DNA from: Marinomonas balearica
GTDB lineage: Bacteria; Pseudomonadota; Gammaproteobacteria; Pseudomonadales; Marinomonadaceae
Length of the DNA stretch: 64,000 nt
Assembly: GCF_004362145.1 (NCBI RefSeq)
Contig: NZ_SNXC01000002.1
Span: 37,843 to 101,842 of the forward strand
Reading direction: 5' to 3'
The notes beneath the pieces were generated by a model, which saw nothing but the letters and a program-made list of their open reading frames with translations, was not told the DNA's origin and made no database searches. Position numbers and translations under genes: made by a program. This document shows, in pieces, positions 1-8,135 of the stretch (within the stretch, counting starts at the first letter, position 1; the number at the start of each line of letters is the position of its first letter).

Positions 1-150
1 CTGATCGCGGAAGGAAAGCTGGTGGAGCTGTTTGATAAAAGGCTCAACGCCAGCGAATCCTTTTATTTAGTGCATAAAACAGGAGCCGAGCTGAGTGACG
101 ATGTAAATGTGTTTTTGGAGTGGTTGGGTTATTTGAATTTGCGACACTAA
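1..150 (+). CDS. LysR-family regulator, C-terminal end (partial)
   Basis: The open frame from base 1 to the TAA at 148-150 gives 49 residues with the typical end of a GcvA-type LysR effector domain: a G-K-L-V-E-L-F-D stretch, then a Y-L-V strand and a final helix ending in a W-L motif. The start and the DNA-binding domain lie outside the window. A decayed second copy of this tail occurs at 5373-5510 in the same orientation, so this 3' end may have been duplicated when the intervening block was acquired. Its target genes cannot be told from this fragment. Confidence 0.75.
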   Translation: MIAEGKLVELFDKRLNASESFYLVHKTGAELSDDVNVFLEWLGYLNLRH

Positions 151-240
151 ACTTGCTCTCTAAAATACTCAAATTCGTTGTGTTATTATTTATCGGAGTG
201 CTTACGGTATTGTGAATATGGTTGTCTAGAGGGAGTAAAA

Positions 241-561
241 ATGCCATCTAATCCAATTTTTTATTATTTCGTATCAATATCAATATCAATATATTTAATT
301 TGTTACTTTTTTGCTAGCTCTTCGGCAGCAAAAAGACCGAAAACTAGCTTATCTAATCGTGTAGGTTTATTTTTTGTTGTTGCTTCATGTTTAGTTTCTA
401 GTGTCCATTATGCTGTTTTTGAGGATGGAGCATTTAGAGTAGCCTCTTACTCATTTTTTGAGTTCTATAATGATTATAATATCAGGTTTTTTGCTTTCGT
501 AATGATGATATTAGGGGTGGTTTTTCCTATGAGAATTTTTAGGAAAAACTGGAATAAATAG
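241..561 (+). CDS. Small integral membrane protein (paralogue of the next gene)
   Basis: I do not recognise a named family. The ATG at 241 is chosen because GAGGGAG precedes it at good spacing; the frame stays open upstream without a better start. The product has 106 residues, with a hydrophobic N-terminal helix, a second helix after a short basic loop (AAKRPKTS), and a third near the C-terminus ending in a basic tail. A motif D-G-A-F, about 20 variable residues, then I-R-F-F and P-M-R-I-F-R-K is shared with the protein at 724-1011, so the two are diverged paralogues. The gene is AT-rich, unlike the core genes further on. The three-helix topology is only a prediction by eye. Confidence 0.6.
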   Translation: MPSNPIFYYFVSISISIYLICYFFASSSAAKRPKTSLSNRVGLFFVVASCLVSSVHYAVFEDGAFRVASYSFFEFYNDYNIRFFAFVMMILGVVFPMRIFRKNWNK

Positions 562-723
562 TCTCTGATATTTGTATAGGAAGCTTTATGAAAAGCTAAT
601 ATCCTGGCTTCCTGTTATTTTATTTTCGTAAGCAATAAAGTGAGAGAGGAATAGTTCACCATTTATAAAAATCAACGAGCATATTTATTTTAAATCTATA
701 TAGATGGAGGGTGAAGTAGAAAA

Positions 724-1011
724 ATGAGTCCATATTTATATTTAGCGTCATCTGTCATGTTAACTACATTTATATATGCTATTTCAGCATTAGCTGCTAA
801 AACTCGTCATGGGAAAGATTTAGCATCTCTCGTTAGTATTGTTATTATACTTTTTTCTATATTTGTTGGTACAGGGCAATATACTATATCTAAAGATGGT
901 GCCTTTTTCTTTGTCGATTTTACGGAGAATGGTTATATTAGAGTTTTCTCTCTTTTTATGGCCGGGTTAAGTGTTTTTATTCCAATTAGAAAACTAGGAA
1001 GAAAAAAATAA
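724..1011 (+). CDS. Small integral membrane protein (paralogue of the previous gene)
   Basis: The 95-residue product starts at an ATG preceded by GGAGGGTGAAG. It has three hydrophobic segments and a basic C-terminus (IRKLGRKK). The stretch K-D-G-A-F-F-F, then Y-I-R-V-F-S and F-I-P-I-R-K aligns with the corresponding part of the upstream protein (241-561), so the pair looks like a tandem duplication that diverged. The 160-bp gap between them has no clear terminator. The function is unknown. The size and topology would also fit an immunity or holin-like protein, but nothing in the sequence proves it. Confidence 0.6.
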   Translation: MSPYLYLASSVMLTTFIYAISALAAKTRHGKDLASLVSIVIILFSIFVGTGQYTISKDGAFFFVDFTENGYIRVFSLFMAGLSVFIPIRKLGRKK

Positions 1012-1155
1012 TTATATGGTTGTTTTAAGTGGAATTAGGTTTTTTATATTAGTATTTTGGAGTGATATATTATCGGTCACACACTCCTTTTTTGGAACCA
1101 AAGTTCCCTAATTTAAAAGTATCGCACTTATTGTCTTAATTTAGGGAGGTATATT

Positions 1156-1359
1156 ATGAAGCTGAATGAGTTTTTTTGCATTGCTATCGGTTTAGTTACT
1201 TGTATGTTCGGTTTTAAGATTTATTTCAACGGAAGTTATAAAAGCTATAAGTATGACGTGTTAAACTTTGGAAGTAATCATGAATATATAGGGATGGCTA
1301 TAATTATTACTGGGATCTATTTGCTATATTTAGCGTTTAATAAGTTTATTAAGTATTAA
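1156..1359 (+). CDS. Small hypothetical membrane protein
   Basis: A 67-residue product starts at an ATG behind a strong AGGGAGG ribosome site. It has a hydrophobic N-terminal helix (residues about 5-24), a polar loop rich in Ser, Lys and Tyr, and a second helix (about 46-64). I recognise no family. The stop codon at 1357-1359 touches the start of the 438-bp direct repeat, so the gene end may have been shaped by that repeat. Base composition is AT-rich like its neighbours. Confidence 0.5.
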   Translation: MKLNEFFCIAIGLVTCMFGFKIYFNGSYKSYKYDVLNFGSNHEYIGMAIIITGIYLLYLAFNKFIKY

Positions 1360-1796
1360 TACAGGCCATATATGGACGTTCCGGCTAGGTCAAGGCCGCA
1401 CTTAACCGAACCACCCTTTTTAGGGCATTAATACGATCTTGTTGACCTCACCGGACGTGTTGTTCGGGAGGATAAAAGAGGGTCAATTGTTCTATCACTG
1501 TCGCCTATTTTACAAAGAGTAGGCATTTCTCACGAAAGTTGGATAACGATTACAACTCTGTTCGAATCAAACTCAAGCAGTATTGTAGGAGCGGAAGCGA
1601 GCTTAAAGGAATATTCGCACTCAAATCCTAAAGCCAGACCAAACCGAAGGTGCGCAAGGCTATTCGCATAGTTTAAATCCATTCCTAAACGGGTCTAAGA
1701 TCATGCAATTTGAGTGGTATGAGGTCATTTCTTGCGTGAAAATTGAGACTAATCTTCAGTTCACCGTGAACTTCTAAGGTTGGCAGTTTTGCTTCT
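1359..1796. repeat. 438-bp dispersed direct repeat, copy A
   Basis: This block matches 3435-3872 over the same length with only scattered substitutions and no net length change. It begins ATACAGGCCATATATGG and ends GGCAGTTTTGCTTCT. The first 120 bp contain an imperfect long inverted repeat (CCGGCTAGGTCAA against TTGACCTCACCGG), so the transcript could fold. Both copies keep a short minus-strand frame ending in H-D-L-R-(P/S)-V and a plus-strand frame starting MQFEWYEVIS. No transposase is inside. In both copies the repeat leads within about 55 bp to the GTGGGTGTCTGTTAG motif. Confidence 0.85.
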
Positions 1797-1847
1797 GGAA
1801 TTAAATCGATAGATTTGATTGTAGAATTGGAAAGTGTTTCCTGATTC

Positions 1848-1952
1848 TATGTAGTGGGTGTCTGTTAGTATGTAGTGGGTGTCTGTTAGTATGTAGTGGG
1901 TGTCTGTTAGTATGTAGTGGGTGTCTGTTAGTATGTAGTGGGTGTCTGTTGG
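1848..1952. repeat. 21-bp tandem repeat, five units
   Basis: Five perfect or near-perfect head-to-tail units of 21 bp, each carrying GTGGGTGTCTGTTAG; the last unit has one change (GTTGG). Single diverged units occur at 3873-3896 and 5309-5326. There are no spacers, so this is not a CRISPR array. The length is a multiple of three and one minus frame reads a seven-residue repeat (T-D-T-H-Y-I-L), which I treat as incidental. Confidence 0.9.
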
Positions 1953-2015
1953 TATGGTTAATAATGCTTCTAATATGCACTTCGGTGAGATAGCTGAGTT
2001 TGATGGGTAATTTTG

Positions 2016-2471
2016 ATGACTAAAGAACAAAAGAAGCTTGCAGAGCTTAACTCTATTCGGTCATGGTGCATGACCGTAATTGAGTATGCAATTAAAGTTG
2101 ATAGCTCTTCTTCGCCGGTGATGAATCAGTTTAAGTCTATTGTTGATTCAACTTTTGAAATGAAAAACCTTAAGGGGTTAAAAACTCTCAAAAGCGATTT
2201 AAGAGAGCTTTTTGGTGACTTAAGCGTTTCACAGCGCGAGGAGCTTTCTAATCTGTTGGCTTTAGAATCAACTGACTCAGTGACAGATTTGAGTCAAAAG
2301 GCTGAAAGTATCTTATCTAAAGGGAGTATAGGTAACGAAGATGATTATCGCTTCTTGAGTAATTATATTGATTATCTCTTGGAGAATAATACGACTGAAA
2401 AGATTGAATCGATTAATAAAATATTACTTCAGTATGTGAGGCACTTAAATAAAAATCATAGCGATAAGTGA
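2016..2471 (+). CDS. Hypothetical soluble helical protein
   Basis: I do not recognise this 151-residue protein. The ATG at 2016 is used although a TTG lies one codon upstream; the ribosome site is weak (GATGGG). The product is hydrophilic, mostly predicted helix, rich in Leu, Ser, Glu and Lys, with no signal peptide, membrane segment or catalytic motif visible. It follows the 21-bp tandem array by 63 bp, so the repeats lie in its upstream region and might affect its expression. Codon use is AT-rich like the rest of this block. Confidence 0.6.
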   Translation: MTKEQKKLAELNSIRSWCMTVIEYAIKVDSSSSPVMNQFKSIVDSTFEMKNLKGLKTLKSDLRELFGDLSVSQREELSNLLALESTDSVTDLSQKAESILSKGSIGNEDDYRFLSNYIDYLLENNTTEKIESINKILLQYVRHLNKNHSDK

Positions 2472-2537
2472 ATTTACATTAATACAGGCTACCCATATCT
2501 TTATTTTTATGAGGCTACTATAAAAAAGACAGGGGTG

Positions 2538-2851
2538 ATGGAAGATATTTTAGGTGTTGTTGGCAAATATTTTTGTGAAAAAGTAAAACTTGAAGAGGTC
2601 TTTAGAGTTACTATTGGAATAGGAATAAGTGAGCTGGGGAAAAATCTGGACATTTATTAGATGGCACAATTACAACCACTCACTATGTAACATATCGAGT
2701 TAAACAAAAGTATGTTTATAGCATAAAAACCGATTTATGCAAAACTTTCGACAGCTAGGGTTGTGCAAGTATCAAGAGGAAAATGGTTTAAACGGGAGAC
2801 ACTGTGCTTCTTGAGGAGCTTAATCGTGAACCTGTTACTGAAAGTACTTAG
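2538..2851 (+). pseudogene. Probable decayed gene
   Basis: A frame opening at ATG 2538 (GGGG upstream) gives 40 residues ending in a TAG at 2658-2660. Coding-like stretches continue in other frames: a piece with V-T-Y-R-V-K-Q-K-Y-V-Y-S-I-K, then V-S-R-G-K-W-F-K-R-E-T, then after a one-base shift V-L-L-E-E-L-N-R-E-P-V ending at 2851. Together these look like one small gene broken by a stop and frameshifts. I cannot name the family. The alternative is unrelated intergenic sequence. Confidence 0.4.
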
Positions 2852-2883
2852 TGGGATTTTTGGGAATAGTTAAGGGTGAAAAT

Positions 2884-3360
2884 ATGCGGATAATACTAAT
2901 AATATGTTTTACTTTTTTTCTAGTTTCTTGTTCGAAAGAAAAAGCTCATATTGTGTCAATATCATTTCCTTTTTATAAAAGCTGTCAAGATGAAATTGAG
3001 AGAGCAAGAGCGCTATTTAATGATTTGACAAGTAGAAAAGACTATAAACTCTCTGTCTCTATAGAAAAATTTGATGAAGTACCAAAGCTAGAGACAGAAT
3101 TAGTCGGAATAGTACGTTTTATTTCAGAAGGGGATTGGAAAACATTAGATGGAGGAACTCCTTTGGACTATCTCAAGTTAGAAGCAAAGGGCGTCCAATA
3201 CAGCTGTACTCCTAATAACTCAATAATTGTTCCAATCAATGATATTGCTTTAGAGTATTTTAGAGTGAAGTCGGAAAAAAAAGGTGTAGCATTAAAAATA
3301 TTAAACCAAAAAGATGCCATTATCTATTTTAATGATGGAACGTTACCATATAATTATTAA
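2884..3360 (+). CDS. Putative lipoprotein
   Basis: The 158-residue product starts at an ATG behind AAGGGTG. It begins with a short basic n-region and a hydrophobic core ending in L-V-S-C, a lipobox, so it should be exported by Sec and lipidated at that Cys. A GTG further upstream at 2851 would extend the frame, but the lipobox fits the chosen start. The mature part contains further Cys residues and mixed strands and helices. I recognise no domain. It is followed within 80 bp by copy B of the 438-bp repeat. Confidence 0.6.
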   Translation: MRIILIICFTFFLVSCSKEKAHIVSISFPFYKSCQDEIERARALFNDLTSRKDYKLSVSIEKFDEVPKLETELVGIVRFISEGDWKTLDGGTPLDYLKLEAKGVQYSCTPNNSIIVPINDIALEYFRVKSEKKGVALKILNQKDAIIYFNDGTLPYNY

Positions 3361-3434
3361 GAGTTCGTAAATTTATACTGTTTATAAAAAGATTACCCAA
3401 GACACCCATTCAAATTGTTCATATTAAGAAATCT

Positions 3435-3872
3435 ATACAGGCCATATATGGACGCTCCGGCTAGGTCAAGGCCGCACTTAACCGAATCACTCTTTTCAGG
3501 GCATTAATACGATCTTGTTGACCTCACCGGACGCGTTGTTCGGGAGGATAAAAGAGGGTCAATTGATCTATCACTTTCGCCTATTTAACAAAGAGTAGGC
3601 ATTTCTCACGAAAATTGGATAACGATTGCAATTCAGTTCGAATCAACCTCAAGCAGTATTGTAGGAGCGGAAGCGAGCTTAGAGGAATATTCGCACTCAA
3701 ATCCTAAAGCCTGAGTAAACCGAAGACGCACAAGGCTATTCGCGTAGTTTAAACCCGTTCCTAAACGGATCTAAGATCATGCAATTTGAGTGGTATGAGG
3801 TCATTTCTTGCGTGAAAATTGAGACTAATCCCCAGTTCACCGTGAACGTCTAAGGTAGGCAGTTTTGCTTCT
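3435..3872. repeat. 438-bp dispersed direct repeat, copy B
   Basis: This is the second copy of the block at 1359-1796, same orientation and equal length, differing by substitutions only. It is followed directly by one unit of the 21-bp motif (3873-3896) instead of five. The two copies bracket the genes at 2016-3360, so the segment could be lost or amplified by homologous recombination. Between this copy and the gene at 4106 I see nothing else. Confidence 0.85.
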
Positions 3873-4105
3873 ATTAAGTGGGTGTCTGTTAGTATGTGGT
3901 TAGTATGAGCGTACAAAAAAATACAATATCGTAAAATCAAAATGACCGGATCATCTACTATCAAATCAAGTGTTTTTGAGATATCACTTTATTTCGATAC
4001 AATAGAGCATAATGATAAAGAGAATCTATCTTATTTATCGAAAAACACAACGTTCTCTTTTACCAAAACCCGTACAACAAGCAGCTAGGAAATCTAGGTA
4101 TTCTT

Positions 4106-5212
4106 ATGGATATTATTCGAAAAACGTCCTCAACCACGGAAGCTGCGCTGCTAAAACCTCATGTATTTCGCGGTCTCCTCCTGTTCGCAATGAGTGCGTT
4201 CGCGGCCATTTGGTCTATTGATTATACAAGTGGCATCATCGCGTTTTTTGACGCTGTCTCTTATCCTATATGTATCGCAGGATTTGCCACAATCTATCTA
4301 TTAAGTCGAACAAAAAAGGCATCTGAGCAATCCCTTCATCTTACTACCTACCTTATTGTTGCGGGTTACCTGACCAGCAGCAGCATTTGGCACCACATGG
4401 CAGAAAATGGCTTATTTTCAAACTCAGCTCAATGGCTAGGGTTGAATTACGTCATAGCCTATTTGTTTTTGGAGGTGCGTAAAGCGGTTATCGTGACAAT
4501 AGCGTCCTTTATAGTTACCTTAATCGGACACTACCTCGCACTGATTCAACACTACCCACTGGATGATACGGTAGGTGTTGTTTTGAATATAGGCATCGCT
4601 CATACCGTTTATATCGTATTGCTTTGGACGGTCGTTCAAATGCGAGTGGAACATACTAAAACTCACGAACGACTGAGCACACTTGAACAACATGCGATGA
4701 TCGACCAACTAACAAACGTTTTGAATCGTCGAGGCATTGAAGATGTATTTAAACACGCAGAAGAAAACTGGATAAGTCATAAACAGCCTTATGCCATTCT
4801 ATTGATAGATATTGATCATTTTAAACAAGTTAATGATCAATATGGCCATTTAGTGGGCGACAAGGTTCTCGCTGACTTTGCCGCTTTACTGAATAAACTC
4901 ACACTAGCGAGTAATAGCGTTGGTCGGTGGGGTGGTGAGGAGTTCATCATTCTCGTAAAAAGTAGAAGCAGTGAAGAGTGTTTCTCGCTCGCAGAAAAAG
5001 TGCGACAAACCGTTGAAAGGTCAACGTTAGGGGGGCTAAAAGAGCTGTCGATTAGTATTGGGATAGGCTATGCCAACGAGGAAAAAAGCTTGTTCGAAAC
5101 GTTCCAGCAAGCCGACTCTTACCTTTACGCCGCGAAGAAAACAGGCAGAAATAAAGTAATTGACCGCAACCAGATTATTAAGAAGAGGCAGGAAAGCGCG
5201 GCAGAAGTCTAA
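4106..5212 (+). CDS. Membrane-bound GGDEF diguanylate cyclase
   Basis: A 368-residue protein with about six hydrophobic segments in residues 25-180 and a C-terminal GGDEF domain (about 195-350). The active-site loop reads R-W-G-G-E-E-F, which is catalytically competent in this family. The D-I-D-H-F-K-Q-V-N-D metal and nucleotide motif is also intact, so it should make cyclic di-GMP from two GTP. I see no RxxD inhibitory site just before the loop. The membrane part matches no sensor I can name. It stands alone, with a stem-loop at 5260-5292 downstream. Unlike its AT-rich neighbours its base use is ordinary. Confidence 0.88.
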   Translation: MDIIRKTSSTTEAALLKPHVFRGLLLFAMSAFAAIWSIDYTSGIIAFFDAVSYPICIAGFATIYLLSRTKKASEQSLHLTTYLIVAGYLTSSSIWHHMAENGLFSNSAQWLGLNYVIAYLFLEVRKAVIVTIASFIVTLIGHYLALIQHYPLDDTVGVVLNIGIAHTVYIVLLWTVVQMRVEHTKTHERLSTLEQHAMIDQLTNVLNRRGIEDVFKHAEENWISHKQPYAILLIDIDHFKQVNDQYGHLVGDKVLADFAALLNKLTLASNSVGRWGGEEFIILVKSRSSEECFSLAEKVRQTVERSTLGGLKELSISIGIGYANEEKSLFETFQQADSYLYAAKKTGRNKVIDRNQIIKKRQESAAEV

Positions 5213-5259
5213 GATCGCCTCTTTTTGCACATGCCTAAAGCCTATCTATATGCAAAAAA

Positions 5260-5292
5260 CTTCATACAAACTGTTATAAAGTCTGTATGAAG
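5260..5292. other. Stem-loop after the GGDEF gene
   Basis: Arms CTTCATACA and TGTATGAAG pair perfectly around a 15-base loop, 48 bp after the stop of the GGDEF gene. No T-run follows, so it is a weak candidate terminator or an RNA-stabilising hairpin. Confidence 0.4.
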
Positions 5293-5308
5293 CTTGAGAA
5301 GTTCAAAT

Positions 5309-5326
5309 TATGGGTGTCTGTTAGTA
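5309..5326. repeat. Single remnant of the 21-bp motif
   Basis: TATGGGTGTCTGTTAGTA matches the core of the tandem array at 1848-1952. It lies just before the decayed LysR tail, at the far edge of the accessory block. Confidence 0.6.
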
Positions 5327-5372
5327 AGTCCTTTTTTCTTAAAAATGCTACTGCTCTCATCCAGACTCCCGC

Positions 5373-5510
5373 TGTTCAAGCCAAATAGCAGCCTTTCTCC
5401 AAGATACTTATCAAAAACTCAACGCCAGTGAATTCTTTTGTTTGCTACGTAAAACAGGGAGTGAGCAGAGTGAAGATGTAACAAGTATTTTGCGGTTGCC
5501 TAGATCATAA
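5373..5510 (+). pseudogene. Decayed copy of a LysR C-terminal tail
   Basis: The frame ending in TAA at 5508-5510 encodes L-N-A-S-E-F-F-C-L-L-R-K-T-G-S-E, then S-E-D-V, which aligns with L-N-A-S-E-S-F-Y-L-V-H-K-T-G-A-E and S-D-D-V in the gene tail at 1-150. DNA similarity is clear over about 100 bp. No N-terminal LysR domain precedes it. The rest of the 5213-5716 interval holds the stem-loop and motif remnant above and a possible sigma-54 site below. Confidence 0.65.
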
Positions 5511-5645
5511 AAACACGTTGAACTGATGGCTATTAATGTCTCTCTCCCCACTTTAATCCACCCTGAGCACCAAAAATAAGCAAAATAGGAATGAAAATTG
5601 CTTGTTTTTGTCTCGAATAGTCAATTTCAAGCCTTTTTTAGTCAA

Positions 5646-5664
5646 TTGGTGCGAAAAAGGCGCA
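5646..5664 (+). promoter_or_regulatory. Possible sigma-54 promoter of amt
   Basis: TTGGTGCGAAAAAGGCGCA has GG and GC at the -24/-12 spacing (ten bases between), but it departs from the usual TTGGCAC-N5-TTGC. GCACCAA and TTGGTGC half-sites nearby (about 5565, 5646, 5690) resemble NtrC half-sites. Nitrogen control of amt genes is common, so the site is plausible but weak. Confidence 0.3.
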
Positions 5665-5716
5665 AAAATAAGAGCAATAAGCGCTTGCTTGGTGCAATTA
5701 AATAAGAGGGTTCTTT

Positions 5717-6928
5717 GTGACAGCCACAAACAGTGCAGTAGAAATGCTGATAGCCAATTCTAATACCTTTTTTATTCTCCTAGGCGCCATCATGGTGTTT
5801 GCGATGCATGCAGGTTTTGCATTTTTGGAGGTAGGAACCGTTCGCAGTAAAAACCAAGTCAACGCCCTTGTAAAAATCATGACAGATTTTGCGATTTCCG
5901 CTCTCGTGTATTTTTTCATCGGCTACCAAATCGCCTATGGCATTAACTTTTTCGAAAGTGCTGCAACCCTTTCTGAGCAAAGTGGCTACGCGTTAGTGAA
6001 GTTTTTCTTTCTAATGACGTTTGCTGCTGCGATTCCTGCCATTATCTCCGGTGGTGTGGCGGAACGGGCAAGGTTTTATCCGATGCTGATCTCCGCCGCT
6101 GTTATTGTTGGCGTGGCTTACCCATTTTTAGAAGGCCTGATCTGGAACGGTAATTATGGTTTTCAAGATTGGTTAGAAACACAATTCGGCGCGCCTTTTC
6201 ATGATTTTGCGGGGTCTATCGTCGTACACGGTTTTGGTGGCTGGGTCGCGTTAGCCGCTATCATCTTGCTTGGGACGCGTAATGGGCGTTTTAGAGGCGA
6301 CAAATTGGTCGCTTTTGCGCCGTCCAATATTCCTTTTCTAGCGTTGGGAGCATGGATACTTTGCATTGGCTGGTTTGGCTTTAACGTTATGTCGGCACAA
6401 ACCTTAGACGGCATCAGCGGGTTGGTCGCAGTGAACTCGTTAATGGCTATGGTCGGCGGTATTATTGCCGCTATGATTTTGGGTAAAAACGATCCCGGTT
6501 TTATTCACAACGGCCCACTGGCGGGGTTGGTTGCTGTCTGTGCAGGTTCAGACATCATGCATCCCATCGGCGCATTGGCAACGGGTCTTGTAGCGGGTGC
6601 GTTATTTACTTGGCTATTTACGCTGATCCAACAAAAATTCCAACACATAGACGATGTCTTAGGCGTATGGCCATTACATGGTATTTGCGGAGCGTGGGGC
6701 GGTATAGCGGCAGGTATTTTTGGTCTTGAATCCCTAGGTGGGTTAGGCAATGTTAGCTTCTTATCACAATTGGTCGGTTCTGCCATTGGTATAAGCATCG
6801 CCTTAATCAGCGGCTTTGTTGTATATGGAACGGTGAAGGCCGTCAGCGGATTGCGCCTAAGTGAAGAGGAAGAGTACAACGGTGCCGATCTTTCTATTCA
6901 TAAAATCGGTTCGGTGAGCAACGACTAA
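5717..6928 (+). CDS. amt: Ammonium transporter Amt
   Basis: A 403-residue protein of the Amt/Mep/Rh family, a trimeric inner-membrane channel for ammonium. The GTG at 5717 is chosen because AAGAGGG precedes it. About eleven membrane segments are visible. The first part has the family stretch G-F-A-F-L-E-V-G-T-V-R and N-x-L-V-K; the pore histidines lie in V-V-H-G-F-G-G-W and P-L-H-G-I-C-G-A-W-G. The cytoplasmic tail is short and acidic. No glnK follows, unlike many amtB operons; the gene ends at a bidirectional terminator facing hisG. A possible sigma-54 element upstream would fit nitrogen control. Confidence 0.95.
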   Translation: MTATNSAVEMLIANSNTFFILLGAIMVFAMHAGFAFLEVGTVRSKNQVNALVKIMTDFAISALVYFFIGYQIAYGINFFESAATLSEQSGYALVKFFFLMTFAAAIPAIISGGVAERARFYPMLISAAVIVGVAYPFLEGLIWNGNYGFQDWLETQFGAPFHDFAGSIVVHGFGGWVALAAIILLGTRNGRFRGDKLVAFAPSNIPFLALGAWILCIGWFGFNVMSAQTLDGISGLVAVNSLMAMVGGIIAAMILGKNDPGFIHNGPLAGLVAVCAGSDIMHPIGALATGLVAGALFTWLFTLIQQKFQHIDDVLGVWPLHGICGAWGGIAAGIFGLESLGGLGNVSFLSQLVGSAIGISIALISGFVVYGTVKAVSGLRLSEEEEYNGADLSIHKIGSVSND

Positions 6929-6950
6929 GGTCGGGTTTTATTGATAATAA

Positions 6951-6986
6951 AAAGGCGGTCTCTGTTGTGCAGAGACCGCCTTTTTT
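6951..6986. terminator. Bidirectional terminator between amt and hisG
   Basis: Arms GGCGGTCTCTG and CAGAGACCGCC pair perfectly over 11 bp with a five-base loop. A run of A precedes and six T follow, so it can end transcription of both convergent genes. Confidence 0.9.
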
Positions 6987-7013
6987 CTTGATCCAAACAG
7001 ATTTGGCTAAAGG

Positions 7014-7856
7014 CTAAATCCTAGCCATTTCAATGTTTGTTAGTAATATGGCTTTGCAGCCTAACGCTTGTAGGCTATCAAGAATTTGATGTGCTTCGCT
7101 CTTCTTAATCATGGATTTCACGGAGCACCAGTTCGGGTCTTTCAACTGGCAGATCGTTGGAGATTCAAGCCCGGGGGTGAGTTCGCAAGCTGCATCAAGG
7201 ATCTCTTGAGGAGAATCGTATTCCACTAACTGATAATCCAATGCGATCAGTCGACCAGTAATGCGATTTACGATTTTGTCCTGATCCGGCTTATTGGTTG
7301 GGCTAGGAGCTGAATAGAGAGCGGCATTTGACGTAAATATTGGGTCAGATACGACTCTTAATCCAGCGGACTTTAATGTAGAGCCGGTTTCAACAATATC
7401 AACCACGCAATCAGCAAGACCAAGGCTCACTGAAATTTCAACGGCACCATCAAGTTCGACGATTTCAATGTCATTACCTTGAAAGTAATCTCCCACGATA
7501 TTAGGGAAAGAAGTCGCCACTCTGAGGCCAGAAATATCATCTTTATTGTTTAAAGTTGAGTTTTGCATGGCTGCAATACAGAGCTTTGAGTGGCCGAACG
7601 GCAGGTCTAAAAGGTTTACTGCGTTGCTCTTCTTCTCGCTGTGGAAATCTTTGCCTGTAATGCCGATGTCTATTATGCCTTTGCTTAAATACATCGGGAT
7701 ATCATTGGCTCGTAGGAAATAAAATTCTATTTCATTTTTTTCATCATAAAAAAACAGCCCTTTAGTAGGCTTTTTAACGTTGTATCCGCACGAGACAAGT
7801 AAGTCGATGCAAGGCTGATACAAGCTCCCTTTGTTCGGCAGGGCCATCCTAATCAT
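7014..7856 (-). CDS. hisG: ATP phosphoribosyltransferase (long form)
   Basis: HisG catalyses the first step of histidine synthesis, joining ATP and PRPP. The 280-residue protein has the N-terminal catalytic folds, including R-M-A-L-P-N-K-G-S-L and the PRPP-binding loop D-I-V-E-T-G-S-T-L, followed by a C-terminal regulatory ACT-like domain of about 80 residues. It is therefore the long HisG type that does not need HisZ. The start is the ATG at 7856, seven bases after GGAG; seven further codons upstream are open but have no ribosome site. It is alone here, with no other his genes adjacent. Confidence 0.9.
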   Translation of the reverse strand: MIRMALPNKGSLYQPCIDLLVSCGYNVKKPTKGLFFYDEKNEIEFYFLRANDIPMYLSKGIIDIGITGKDFHSEKKSNAVNLLDLPFGHSKLCIAAMQNSTLNNKDDISGLRVATSFPNIVGDYFQGNDIEIVELDGAVEISVSLGLADCVVDIVETGSTLKSAGLRVVSDPIFTSNAALYSAPSPTNKPDQDKIVNRITGRLIALDYQLVEYDSPQEILDAACELTPGLESPTICQLKDPNWCSVKSMIKKSEAHQILDSLQALGCKAILLTNIEMARI

Positions 7857-8135
7857 TATAAACTCCGAATAAAGCAATTCTATTTGTGGGCTAAAGTAGC
7901 ATTTTGTAGAGGCGTTTTATATAGCTCTGAGCCATCAATACAGCGTATTAAAGAATGCGTGCTGCTCCAGTTTCGATCTGTTAAGTGGCTAATTTTAAAA
8001 TAAAAAAACGTCAAGTTTGTTACGCTATGGGCTTTAGCGTAAAACTAGCGCAAGAAGTGGCTTTCGATCGGTTCTTGTTCAATCCTCCCCTTTCTGCGAT
8101 GATTTTCATTGTTTTGTTAATGATGTCATCACTCT

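Noticed and set aside
241..1011. Holin or toxin pair
   Set aside because: Size and topology would allow it, but no lysis gene, antitoxin or phage gene lies nearby.
1848..1952. Possible CRISPR array
   Set aside because: The 21-bp units are contiguous with no spacers, and no cas genes are present.
1761..2030. Minus-strand protein with T-D-T-H-Y-I repeats
   Set aside because: The repeat exists because a 21-bp array is open in one frame; there is no ribosome site, and the frame around it is not conserved at the second copy.
4012..4221. Short plus-strand frame before the GGDEF gene
   Set aside because: It overlaps the cyclase start in another frame, lacks a ribosome site and has no coding character.
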